Below are positions 1 to 5,473 of a DNA stretch of 8,100 nt, one piece after another. Positions within the stretch are counted from its first letter, which is position 1. Every line of letters begins with the position of its first letter. This stretch comes from an uncultured Solimonas sp. (GTDB lineage: Bacteria; Pseudomonadota; Gammaproteobacteria; Nevskiales; Nevskiaceae), in assembly GCA_946478985.1 (NCBI GenBank), contig CAMLDZ010000135.1, forward strand, positions 1-8,100, read 5' to 3'. Under the pieces are notes generated by a model. It did not search any database. It was not told where the DNA came from and saw only the letters and a program-made list of their open reading frames with translations. A program made the position numbers and the translations under genes.

Positions 1-112
1 GACCGGGCGCTGGATCGATCCGATGCTGCACTGCACTAGGCGACGGCGCGCGCGCTTGGAATAATGCCGCCGAGGCATCGAGGCTCCGATCGCCGCCGCC
101 CCCGAGGCAGGC

Positions 113-133
113 GCATCCGGGGATGCAGTTTTT
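113..133 (+). terminator. Short hairpin plus T5 tract: possible terminator or leader attenuator
   Basis: GCATC at 113-117 pairs with GATGC at 122-126 around a 4-nt loop, followed by AG and five T's (129-133). The form is that of a weak Rho-independent terminator on the plus strand. It could end an upstream transcript lying off the left edge or, if the promoter is upstream of it, act as an attenuator before the gene at 178. A five-bp stem is short, so chance is a real alternative. Confidence 0.3.
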
Positions 134-139
134 CCAGCG

Positions 140-144
140 AGGGG
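140..144 (+). promoter_or_regulatory. Strong Shine-Dalgarno pointing to an alternative TTG start at 151
   Basis: AGGGG sits 6 nt before a TTG at 151-153 that is in frame with the exported protein annotated from ATG 178. The ATG at 178 has only a weak GAAG (168-171) before it. Starting at TTG 151 would add nine residues ahead of the signal peptide. The ATG is kept because its N-terminus is a textbook signal peptide, but this site makes the longer form a real option. Confidence 0.4.
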
Positions 145-177
145 AAGGTCTTGTCTGCATACGAAACGAAGTCGGTC

Positions 178-969
178 ATGAAGGCGACGCGATCGGCGAA
201 GCGGTTGATTCAGAGCGTGGCCTGCGCCGGCCTCGCATTGACGGCCGGCCAGGCCGGCGCCGCGGGGGCTTTCACCAGTTTCGAGGCGCCGCGCGGCTAC
301 GCGGCGGCGTCGATCCAGTCGCCGGTGGCGTTCGGCGGCAGCTGGGGCTCGGTGGGCGTCGGCATGGTCGGCGTCAAGCGCGCCGAAGGGCGTAGCGATT
401 CCTCGGCCGCTGTCGCGCTGGGCCTCGGCGATCCGGATGACTTCATCGGCGTCGACGGCGCGGCCGTGTTCTCGTCCTTGCTCGACGACGACGGTAGCCA
501 GGAGGGCTTCGGCGATGTCGGCAGTTTCGAGCTGAAGCTGCACCGCAACCTCGGCAACTACACCGCGATCGCCGTCGGTGGCACCTCGCTGTGGAGCTGG
601 GGCAATGATCCGGGCTTCGAGCGCAATAACCCCGAGGGCTATTACGGCGCCGTCACGCACGCCAGCTTCATCGGCGACCACGTGCTGATGCTCACCGGCG
701 GCATCGGCAAGAACCCGGTCAACAAGCCCGACAACAAGGGCGACTTTGGCGACGATATCGATCTGTTCGGCTCGGCGGCCTATTACATGACGACTTGGTC
801 ATCGCTGATCGCCGAGTACAACGGCTTTCTCGCCAACCTGGGCTTTTCGGTCGCGCCGCTGCCGCGCTGGCTGCCGCTGACGGTGACGGCCGGCGCGGCC
901 GACATCTTCACGCAGCACAACAAGAATCCCCGACTGGTCGTGGCGGTCAGCCTCGGCTTCCAGTTCTAG
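178..969 (+). CDS. Exported probable outer-membrane beta-barrel protein, family not recognised
   Basis: I do not recognise a named family. The 263-residue product starts with a clear Sec signal peptide: Lys/Arg in residues 2-9, a hydrophobic core (about 10-22), and an Ala/Gly-rich end with likely cleavage near residues 26-29. The mature part is rich in Gly, Ser and aromatics in alternating short stretches (for example FELKLHRNLGNYTAIAVGG at 117-135), has Asp/Gly loops (100-112, 184-194), and ends in SLGFQF with a terminal Phe. That pattern is typical of bacterial outer-membrane barrels, so an 8- to 12-strand barrel is inferred. No catalytic motif is visible. The start was set at ATG 178 for the signal peptide; TTG 151 is an alternative, and ATG 64 is rejected because its extension is Arg/Pro-rich. 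The next gene follows after 15 nt and is probably cotranscribed. Confidence 0.72.
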   Translation: MKATRSAKRLIQSVACAGLALTAGQAGAAGAFTSFEAPRGYAAASIQSPVAFGGSWGSVGVGMVGVKRAEGRSDSSAAVALGLGDPDDFIGVDGAAVFSSLLDDDGSQEGFGDVGSFELKLHRNLGNYTAIAVGGTSLWSWGNDPGFERNNPEGYYGAVTHASFIGDHVLMLTGGIGKNPVNKPDNKGDFGDDIDLFGSAAYYMTTWSSLIAEYNGFLANLGFSVAPLPRWLPLTVTAGAADIFTQHNKNPRLVVAVSLGFQF

Positions 970-972
970 ATC

Positions 973-977
973 AGGAG
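973..977 (+). promoter_or_regulatory. Shine-Dalgarno for the small exported protein
   Basis: AGGAG lies 7 nt before ATG 985, just after the stop of the preceding gene. It fixes the start of a small gene that could otherwise be doubted and supports its independent translation. Confidence 0.6.
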
Positions 978-984
978 CCTGGCC

Positions 985-1263
985 ATGAAACTCTTGAAGC
1001 GTGTGACCGTGCTGGCGCTGCCCGCAGTGGCCTGTGTTGCCGAAGCCGGCGTGCCGATGGATTCGTTCAACGCCATCAACGCCGGTCTCGCGCCGTCGCT
1101 GGCGATCCAGCGCAATGACGCCGGAACCACGGCGGACGGCCGCGGCGGTCCGCAGGGCGCCTTGCTGGAAATGGCGCGTCGACAGCTGAGCACGCCGGCG
1201 GTGGGCGCGCCGGCCGGTGCCAGCGTGCCGCCGCCGCCACCGGACGGCGAGGCCGCTCCGTAA
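985..1263 (+). CDS. Small exported protein of unknown function with a proline-rich tail
   Basis: This 92-residue protein belongs to no family I recognise. Residues 1-21 form a signal peptide: KLLKR, a hydrophobic stretch VTVLALPAVACV, then AEA, which fits signal peptidase I cleavage after Ala21. Cys17 is preceded by AVA, which is only a poor lipobox, so a lipoprotein is possible but less likely. The mature chain of about 71 residues has a middle part (residues 25-69, including LEMARRQL) that may be helical, and a low-complexity Pro/Ala/Gly tail with five consecutive prolines at 82-86. The good Shine-Dalgarno and the 15-nt gap from the upstream barrel-like gene suggest one operon and possibly a shared envelope role. 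It ends 9 nt before the convergent HIT gene's stop. Confidence 0.65.
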   Translation: MKLLKRVTVLALPAVACVAEAGVPMDSFNAINAGLAPSLAIQRNDAGTTADGRGGPQGALLEMARRQLSTPAVGAPAGASVPPPPPDGEAAP

Positions 1264-1272
1264 GTCAGCGAC

Positions 1273-1614
1273 TCAGCCAGGCGGCCATTTGAGCGGCCGC
1301 CCGGCGATGATGTGCAGATGGATGTGGAACACCGACTGGCCGGCGGCCGCGCCGTTGTTGACGACCAGCCGGAACGCCTCGCCGTAGCCTTCCTGCGCGG
1401 CGATCTTCGGCGCGGTCAGCAGCAGATGGCCGAGCAGCGCTTGGTCGCTGGCGCCGGCATCGCAGAGGCGCGCGAGCGGCTTGCGCGGCACCAGTTGCAC
1501 ATGCAGCGGGGCTTGCGGATTGATGTCGCGAAAGGCCACGCACAAGTCGTCCTCGTAGACGATGTCGGCGGGGATCTCGCGATCGCAGATTTTCTCGAAC
1601 AGCGTCTTGCTCAT
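1273..1614 (-). CDS. hinT: HIT-family purine nucleoside phosphoramidase (HinT-like)
   Basis: The product is a 113-residue single-domain HIT protein, the usual size for the HINT branch. It carries the histidine triad HIHLHII at residues 97-103, in which the middle His99 would be the nucleophile attacking AMP-linked phosphoramidates. Other family marks are FEKICDREIPADIVYEDD near the N-terminus (6-23), AFRDINPQAPLHVQLVPRK (27-45) and VVNNGAAAGQSVFH (84-97). HINT proteins are cytoplasmic dimers that hydrolyse AMP-lysine-type adducts and aminoacyl-adenylates; their physiological role in bacteria is loosely defined. The frame is open further upstream (to 1728), but homology begins at MSKTLFEK, and a GGAG 6 nt before that ATG supports the start. 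The gene is divergent from msbA with 73 bp between them and convergent with the small exported gene. Confidence 0.93.
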   Translation of the reverse strand: MSKTLFEKICDREIPADIVYEDDLCVAFRDINPQAPLHVQLVPRKPLARLCDAGASDQALLGHLLLTAPKIAAQEGYGEAFRLVVNNGAAAGQSVFHIHLHIIAGRPLKWPPG

Positions 1615-1687
1615 GGCCGCTCCAGTGATAAACCGGGTACTGCGCGGGGCGACTTGATAGCATACCGCCGCCGCACAAGGCGACCCG
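1615..1687. promoter_or_regulatory. Divergent intergenic region expected to hold hinT and msbA promoters
   Basis: These 73 bp separate two divergent starts, so promoters for both are expected here or just inside the genes. The sequence is locally more AT-rich (around 1654-1664) than its surroundings. On the minus strand TATGCT (1664-1659) or the overlapping TGCTATCAA, which resembles an extended -10, could serve hinT. For msbA, TTGATA at 1654-1659 resembles a -35, but no -10 fits before the ATG at 1688, so it is not a usable pair. AAGG at 1677-1680 is the msbA ribosome site, 7 nt from the ATG. Promoter assignments are weak. Confidence 0.35.
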
Positions 1688-3469
1688 ATGAGTAAAAAAA
1701 CAAAACTGGACCGCGAAGCCTGGCCCACCTATCGCCGTTTGCTGGGCTACTCACTGCCGCATTGGCCGATCATGCTGCTGGCGTTTGTCGCCACCGCCGG
1801 CATGGCCGCGGTCGACACGGCATTCGCGGCCCTGATCAAGCCGCTGCTGGATCTCGCCTTTGTCGCCAAGAACCAGGACTACATCCGTCTGGTGCCGTTC
1901 TACATCGTCGGCCTGTTCACCCTGCGCGGCGTGACCTACTTCGTCTCGACCTATGGCATGACCTGGGTCGCGCGGCGTGTCGTCAAGGACATGCGTGAGC
2001 GGGTTTTCAACAAGCTGCTGACGCTGCCCTCGCGCTTCTATGACCGCGTCAACTCCTCGCAGCTGGTGGCGCGGCTGACCTATTTCGTCGACCAGATCGC
2101 CGAGGCGACGACGACCGTGCTGACGGCGACGCTCAAGGACGGGCTCACCGTCGTCTTCTATATCGGCTACATGTTCTACCTGAACTGGAAGCTGACCAGC
2201 TTTGCCTTCGTGGTGATGCCGATCATCGCGTTGATCATCGGCTATGTGACGCGGCGCTTCCGCAAGATCAGCGTGCGCATCCAGGACAGCATCAGCGGTG
2301 TGACCGAGGCGGTCGACGAGGCGGTGCTCGGCCAGCGCGTGATCAAGCTCAGCAATGGCCAGGAGTTCGAACGCCGGCACTTCGACGGGATCAACGAGAA
2401 CAATCGCTGGCTGAGCATGAAGATCGTCGCGACGCGCGCTGGCAGCGCCGCGCTGATCCAGTTCATCGCCGCCTGGGCGGTGGCGGCGATCGTCTACTTC
2501 GCGACGCAGCCCAGCATGATCGCGCAGATGACGCCGGGCACCTTCGCCGCGTTCATGCTGGCGATGCTGTCCTTGCTGCAGCCGATCAAGGGCATGGGCG
2601 GCGTCAACGAGAAGCTGCAGCGGGCGATCGCCGCCGGCATCGAGCTGTTCAAGCTGCTCGACGAGGCGCCTGAGCCTTCGCAGGGCTCGCGCCCTTTGCC
2701 GCGGGCGCGCGGCGCGATCGAATTCCGCGACGTGCGCGTGCGCTACGAAAGTCAGGAGCAGGACGCATTGCGCGGTGTCAGCCTGAAGATCGAGCCCGGC
2801 CAGACGGTGGCCTTCGTCGGCCGCTCCGGCAGCGGCAAGTCGACGCTGCTGTCGCTGCTGCCGCGCTTCTACGACGTCGACGCCGGCCAGATCCTGCTCG
2901 ACGGTCACGATATTCGCGATTATCCGCTGCGCGAGCTGCGCAGCCAGATCGCGCTGGTCGATCAGCAGGTGCGGCTGTTCAACGCCAGCATCGCCGAGAA
3001 CATCGCCTACGGGTTCGAGCCCATGCCCGATGCGACGCAGATCGCCGACGCGGCACGCCGTGCCCACGCGCTGGAATTCATCGACAGGCTGCCGCAGGGC
3101 CTGCAGACGCAGGTCGGCCAGAACGGTGCCAAGCTGTCGGGCGGGCAGCGCCAGCGCGTGGCGATCGCCCGCGCGCTGCTGAAGAACGCGCCGATCCTGA
3201 TCCTCGACGAGGCGACCTCGGCGCTCGACACCGAATCGGAGCGGATGATCCAGGCGGCGCTGGAAACGCTGGTCGAAGGGCGCACGACGCTGGTGATCGC
3301 GCATCGCCTGTCGACGATCCAGCGCGCCGACCAGATCGTCGTCATGCAGGACGGCCGCATCGCCGAGATCGGTACGCATGAGCAGTTGCTGGCGGCCGAC
3401 GGCTTCTACGCGGTGCTGTATCGCATGCAGTTCGCCGAGGACGCGCAGCAGACGGGGTCGCGCGGGTGA
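1688..3469 (+). CDS. msbA: Lipid A export ATP-binding/permease protein MsbA
   Basis: MsbA is a homodimeric ABC exporter that flips core-lipid A from the inner to the outer leaflet of the inner membrane, using ATP. The 593-residue length matches the family (about 580). The N-terminal half is a type I exporter membrane domain with six likely helices, near residues 22-48, 67-90, 145-165, 168-187, 253-273 and 281-298. The C-terminal half (about 343-580) is a complete nucleotide-binding domain: Walker A GRSGSGKST (378-386), Q-loop Gln426 in ALVDQQVRLF, signature LSGGQ (483-487), Walker B ILILDE (503-508, catalytic Glu508), D-loop SALD (511-514) and switch His539. All ATPase residues are present, so it should be active. 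It heads the lipid A/Kdo run and overlaps lpxK by 4 nt. Generic multidrug exporters share the architecture; the direct linkage to lpxK is what makes the MsbA call firm. Confidence 0.95.
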   Translation: MSKKTKLDREAWPTYRRLLGYSLPHWPIMLLAFVATAGMAAVDTAFAALIKPLLDLAFVAKNQDYIRLVPFYIVGLFTLRGVTYFVSTYGMTWVARRVVKDMRERVFNKLLTLPSRFYDRVNSSQLVARLTYFVDQIAEATTTVLTATLKDGLTVVFYIGYMFYLNWKLTSFAFVVMPIIALIIGYVTRRFRKISVRIQDSISGVTEAVDEAVLGQRVIKLSNGQEFERRHFDGINENNRWLSMKIVATRAGSAALIQFIAAWAVAAIVYFATQPSMIAQMTPGTFAAFMLAMLSLLQPIKGMGGVNEKLQRAIAAGIELFKLLDEAPEPSQGSRPLPRARGAIEFRDVRVRYESQEQDALRGVSLKIEPGQTVAFVGRSGSGKSTLLSLLPRFYDVDAGQILLDGHDIRDYPLRELRSQIALVDQQVRLFNASIAENIAYGFEPMPDATQIADAARRAHALEFIDRLPQGLQTQVGQNGAKLSGGQRQRVAIARALLKNAPILILDEATSALDTESERMIQAALETLVEGRTTLVIAHRLSTIQRADQIVVMQDGRIAEIGTHEQLLAADGFYAVLYRMQFAEDAQQTGSRG

Positions 3470-4458
3470 AGGCCTGGCTGGAGCGGCGCTGGTACACGAA
3501 TTCGCGTCCGCTCCTGCTGCTGCCGTTCGCCGCGCTCTATGGCGGCGTGGCGCGCGCGCGGCGCCTGCGTCTGCAAGCGCAGGCGCCGCGGCTGCCGCTG
3601 CCGATCATCGTCGTCGGCAACATCAGTGTCGGCGGCACCGGCAAGACGCCACTGACGATCGCGCTGGTCGAGGCCCTGCGTGCCTGGGGCTGGCGGCCCG
3701 GCGTGATCAGCCGCGGTTACGGCGGTCGCGCGCCGCGATATCCGTGGACGGTCGACGGCGACGGCGATCCCCTGCACAGCGGCGACGAGCCCTTGTTGAT
3801 CGCGCGCCGCACCGGCTGTCCGGTGGTCGTTGACCCCGATCGCATCGCGGCAGCGCAGGCCTTGCTGGGGCAGGGCGTCGATATCGTCGTCAGCGACGAC
3901 GGGCTGCAGCACTATCGCCTGCCGCGCGATGTGGAAATCTGCGTCGTCGATGGCCAGCGCGGTCTGGGCAATGGCGCGCTGCTGCCGGCCGGGCCCTTGC
4001 GCGAGTCTGCGATGCGTCTGGCCGAAGTCGATTTGATCGTCGTCAACGGTGGCGGCTGGCGCGCGGCGACGACGACGCCGCAAGTCGCCATGCAGCTGCA
4101 GCTGGGCGACGCCATCAATCTGCGCGACGGCACGCGGCGCGCCTTGGCGGATTTTCGTGGCGAGCGGCTGCATGCGGTCGCCGGCATCGGTCATCCGCCG
4201 CGTTTTTTCGAGGCGCTGCAGCAGCAGGGGCTGCAGTTGCAGCAGCACGCGTTCGCCGATCACCATCGTTACCGTCCCGGCGACTTGCAGTTCGGCGACG
4301 AGGCGCCGGTGTTGATGACCGAGAAGGACGCGGTCAAATGCCGGTCCTTCGCGACGGCGCGGCAATGGGCAGTGCCCGTGACGGCGCGGATCGACGAGAC
4401 GGACTGGCAGCGTGTGCGAGAATGCATCGCCACGCGGTGTCGTGGCAGGGAGGCTTGA
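3466..4458 (+). CDS. lpxK: Tetraacyldisaccharide 4'-kinase LpxK
   Basis: LpxK phosphorylates the 4' position of tetraacyldisaccharide 1-phosphate to give lipid IVA, the acceptor for Kdo, at the cytoplasmic face of the inner membrane. At 330 residues it is the normal family size. Visible marks are an N-terminal hydrophobic helix followed by basic residues (15-35), the P-loop [12 protein letters not shown] (51-62; Lys60, Thr61), SRGYGG (82-87), SGDEPLL (105-111), the LpxK hallmark SDDGLQHY (143-150), FADHHRY (263-269) and [10 protein letters not shown] (283-292). Asp107 in GDEP and a His of the DHH patch probably correspond to the Asp/His pair described for the Aquifex enzyme; that mapping is by motif only. 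The GTG start at 3466 overlaps the msbA stop (GTGA), so translation is likely coupled. Its stop overlaps the next start (TGATG). A strong hairpin lies in its early coding part. Confidence 0.95.
   Translation: MKAWLERRWYTNSRPLLLLPFAALYGGVARARRLRLQAQAPRLPLPIIVVGNISVGGTGKTPLTIALVEALRAWGWRPGVISRGYGGRAPRYPWTVDGDGDPLHSGDEPLLIARRTGCPVVVDPDRIAAAQALLGQGVDIVVSDDGLQHYRLPRDVEICVVDGQRGLGNGALLPAGPLRESAMRLAEVDLIVVNGGGWRAATTTPQVAMQLQLGDAINLRDGTRRALADFRGERLHAVAGIGHPPRFFEALQQQGLQLQQHAFADHHRYRPGDLQFGDEAPVLMTEKDAVKCRSFATARQWAVPVTARIDETDWQRVRECIATRCRGREA
3557..3590 (+). repeat. Perfect 13-bp inverted repeat inside the 5' part of lpxK
   Basis: CGCGGCGCCTGCG (3557-3569) is exactly complementary to CGCAGGCGCCGCG (3578-3590), with an 8-nt loop. 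In mRNA this is a very stable GC hairpin over codons 31-42 ([11 protein letters not shown]), about 90 nt after the lpxK start. No T run follows, so it is not an intrinsic terminator. It could slow ribosomes or shape mRNA decay between msbA and lpxK, or be a by-product of GC-rich codons. Confidence 0.6.
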
Positions 4459-4640
4459 TGGACAAGAGACTGCTGGAAATCCTCGTGTGTCCGGTGACCA
4501 AGGCGTCGCTGGAGTGGCATGCGGATGTCAAGGAATTGTGGTGCCGCGCGTCGCGGCTGGCCTATCCGGTCCGCGACGGCGTGCCGGTGATGCTTGAGGA
4601 CGAGGCACGCAGCCTCAGCGAGGAGGAACTCGGCGCATGA
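4458..4640 (+). CDS. ycaR: Trm112/UPF0434-family small protein (YcaR-like)
   Basis: This 60-residue protein matches the YcaR family closely in length and pattern: [20 protein letters not shown] at the start, ELWC (26-29), [18 protein letters not shown] (34-51). The fold is related to Trm112, a small zinc-ribbon partner of methyltransferases in eukaryotes and archaea. The bacterial role is not well defined. Here only Cys11 and Cys29 remain: the second position of the usual CPxC is Thr14, so zinc binding is doubtful, though Thr variants are common in proteobacterial members. ATG 4458 shares its A with the lpxK stop, and AGGGAGG (4447-4453) serves as ribosome site. Its own stop overlaps the kdsB start by 4 nt. 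The position between lpxK and kdsB is conserved in many gammaproteobacteria. Confidence 0.9.
   Translation: MDKRLLEILVCPVTKASLEWHADVKELWCRASRLAYPVRDGVPVMLEDEARSLSEEELGA
4621..4627 (+). promoter_or_regulatory. Shine-Dalgarno for kdsB inside ycaR
   Basis: AGGAGGA, 9 nt before the kdsB ATG, is near-perfect and lies within the last codons of ycaR. It fixes the kdsB start at the ATGA overlap and suggests that kdsB is translated efficiently in its own right as well as by coupling. Confidence 0.65.
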
Positions 4641-5407
4641 GCGAGTTTCGCTTCAAGGTCGTGGTGCCGGCGCGCCTGGGTTCGACGCGCTTGCCGCGCA
4701 AGGTCTTGCGCGAGATCGGCGGCAAGCCGGTGGTGCAATACGTCTGGGAGGCGGCCTGCCGCAGTGGCGCCGACGAGGTGGTGATCGCCACCGACTCCGA
4801 CGAAGTGCAGCGGGTCTGCGCCGCGTTCGGTGCCGACGTGCGGATGACGGCTCCGCAGCATCAGTCAGGCACTGACCGCGCCAACGAGGTTGCACGCCAG
4901 GCGGGCTGGGAACCGGACGTCATTGTCGTCAACCTGCAGGGCGACGAGCCGCTGATGCCGCCGGCGCTGGTGCAGCAGGCCGCCGAACTGCTGGGCAACG
5001 ATCCTGAGGCGCATATCGCCTCGCTGTGCCATCCGTTGCAGAGCCCGGAAGAGTGGCTCAACCCCAACGTCGTCAAGCTGGTGATGGACCGTCGCAGCTA
5101 CGCGATGTACTTCTCGCGCGCGCCGATTCCGTGGCGCCGCGAAGGTTCGACGCGCGAGCAGCCGCGCTTGCCGGACGGACTCGCGTTCCGCCACATCGGG
5201 CTGTACGCCTATCGCGTCGCCGCACTGGCCGACTTCAGTCAGCTGCCGCCGGCACCGCTGGAAGACTGCGAAGCCCTGGAGCAATTGCGCGCGCTGACGC
5301 ACGGCTTGCGGATCAAGATGGGCATCACCGATGCGCCTCCACCTCGCGGTGTCGATACCGAGGATGATCTGCAGGCGGTCGAGCGGCTGCTGCTGGCGAG
5401 CCCCTGA
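4637..5407 (+). CDS. kdsB: CMP-Kdo synthetase (3-deoxy-manno-octulosonate cytidylyltransferase) KdsB
   Basis: KdsB makes CMP-Kdo from CTP and Kdo in the cytoplasm; the product is the donor for adding Kdo to lipid IVA. The 256-residue length is standard. Motifs seen in order are the CTP-binding [14 protein letters not shown] (11-24), ATDSDEV (51-57), SGTDR (77-81), NLQGDEPL (99-106; Asp103 a likely metal ligand), LNPNVVKLV (141-149), FSRAPIPW (159-166), RHIGLYAYR (185-193) and [12 protein letters not shown] (234-245; Asp240 the likely second metal ligand). The two Asp assignments follow the known E. coli pattern and are inferred by motif. ATG 4637 overlaps the ycaR stop (ATGA). It is the last gene of the run, ending 12 nt before the bidirectional terminator. 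Confidence 0.96.
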   Translation: MSEFRFKVVVPARLGSTRLPRKVLREIGGKPVVQYVWEAACRSGADEVVIATDSDEVQRVCAAFGADVRMTAPQHQSGTDRANEVARQAGWEPDVIVVNLQGDEPLMPPALVQQAAELLGNDPEAHIASLCHPLQSPEEWLNPNVVKLVMDRRSYAMYFSRAPIPWRREGSTREQPRLPDGLAFRHIGLYAYRVAALADFSQLPPAPLEDCEALEQLRALTHGLRIKMGITDAPPPRGVDTEDDLQAVERLLLASP

Positions 5408-5419
5408 GCCCGGATGGCG

Positions 5420-5461
5420 GCAACGAAAAAGGCGACCTTTGACGGTCGCCTTTTTCGTTGC
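5420..5461. terminator. Bidirectional intrinsic terminator between kdsB and rne
   Basis: A perfect 18-bp inverted repeat: GCAACGAAAAAGGCGACC (5420-5437), a 6-nt loop TTTGAC, and the exact complement (5444-5461). The GC core GGCGACC/GGTCGCC is flanked by A5 on the left arm and T5 on the right, so either strand's transcript has a GC hairpin followed by a U run. It starts 12 nt after the kdsB stop and ends 12 nt after the rne stop on the other strand, as expected of a shared terminator for convergent units. Confidence 0.93.
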
Positions 5462-5473
5462 GCGAGCGCTGCC

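Larger units (their letters stand above)
1..177. other. Leader/intergenic stretch before the first exported-protein gene
   Basis: No gene is supported here. The plus-strand frame running into 178 can be read back to an ATG at 64, but the extra residues are a run of Arg/Pro/Gly without protein-like character. Frame 1 from the left edge stays open for 12 codons to a TAG at 37-39, too short and with mixed third positions, so an upstream gene end is unproven. A hexamer AATAAT at 60-65 resembles a -10 box (5 of 6), but there is no good -35 at the right distance. A small hairpin with a T run (113-133) and a strong Shine-Dalgarno (140-144) are listed separately. Confidence 0.5.

Noticed and set aside
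1..39. Possible 3' end of an upstream gene (12 open codons to TAG)
   Set aside because: It is too short to judge, and the third positions are not as GC-rich as in the neighbouring genes.
64..177. Longer start for the barrel-like protein at ATG 64
   Set aside because: The added residues are Arg/Pro/Gly-rich and would place a signal peptide about 38 residues inside the protein.
1654..1659. TTGATA as a -35 box for msbA
   Set aside because: With normal spacing the -10 would fall at about 1677-1682, on the ribosome site, leaving no room for a leader; the sequence there is not -10-like.
1615..1728. 38-residue N-terminal extension of the HIT protein
   Set aside because: It would overlap the msbA start and adds residues with no HIT similarity; the known family start MSKTLFEK has a good ribosome site.
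1751..3379. Long minus-strand open frame (542 codons) opposite msbA
   Set aside because: It mirrors the codon bias of msbA: in GC-rich genes the antisense frame rarely meets stops. The translation is rich in His, Gln, Arg and Asp without domains, while the plus strand carries a complete MsbA.
3406..4365. Minus-strand open frame of 319 codons opposite lpxK
   Set aside because: It is a shadow of lpxK, with Arg/Gln/Ala-rich low-complexity sequence and no motif; the plus strand has all LpxK hallmarks.
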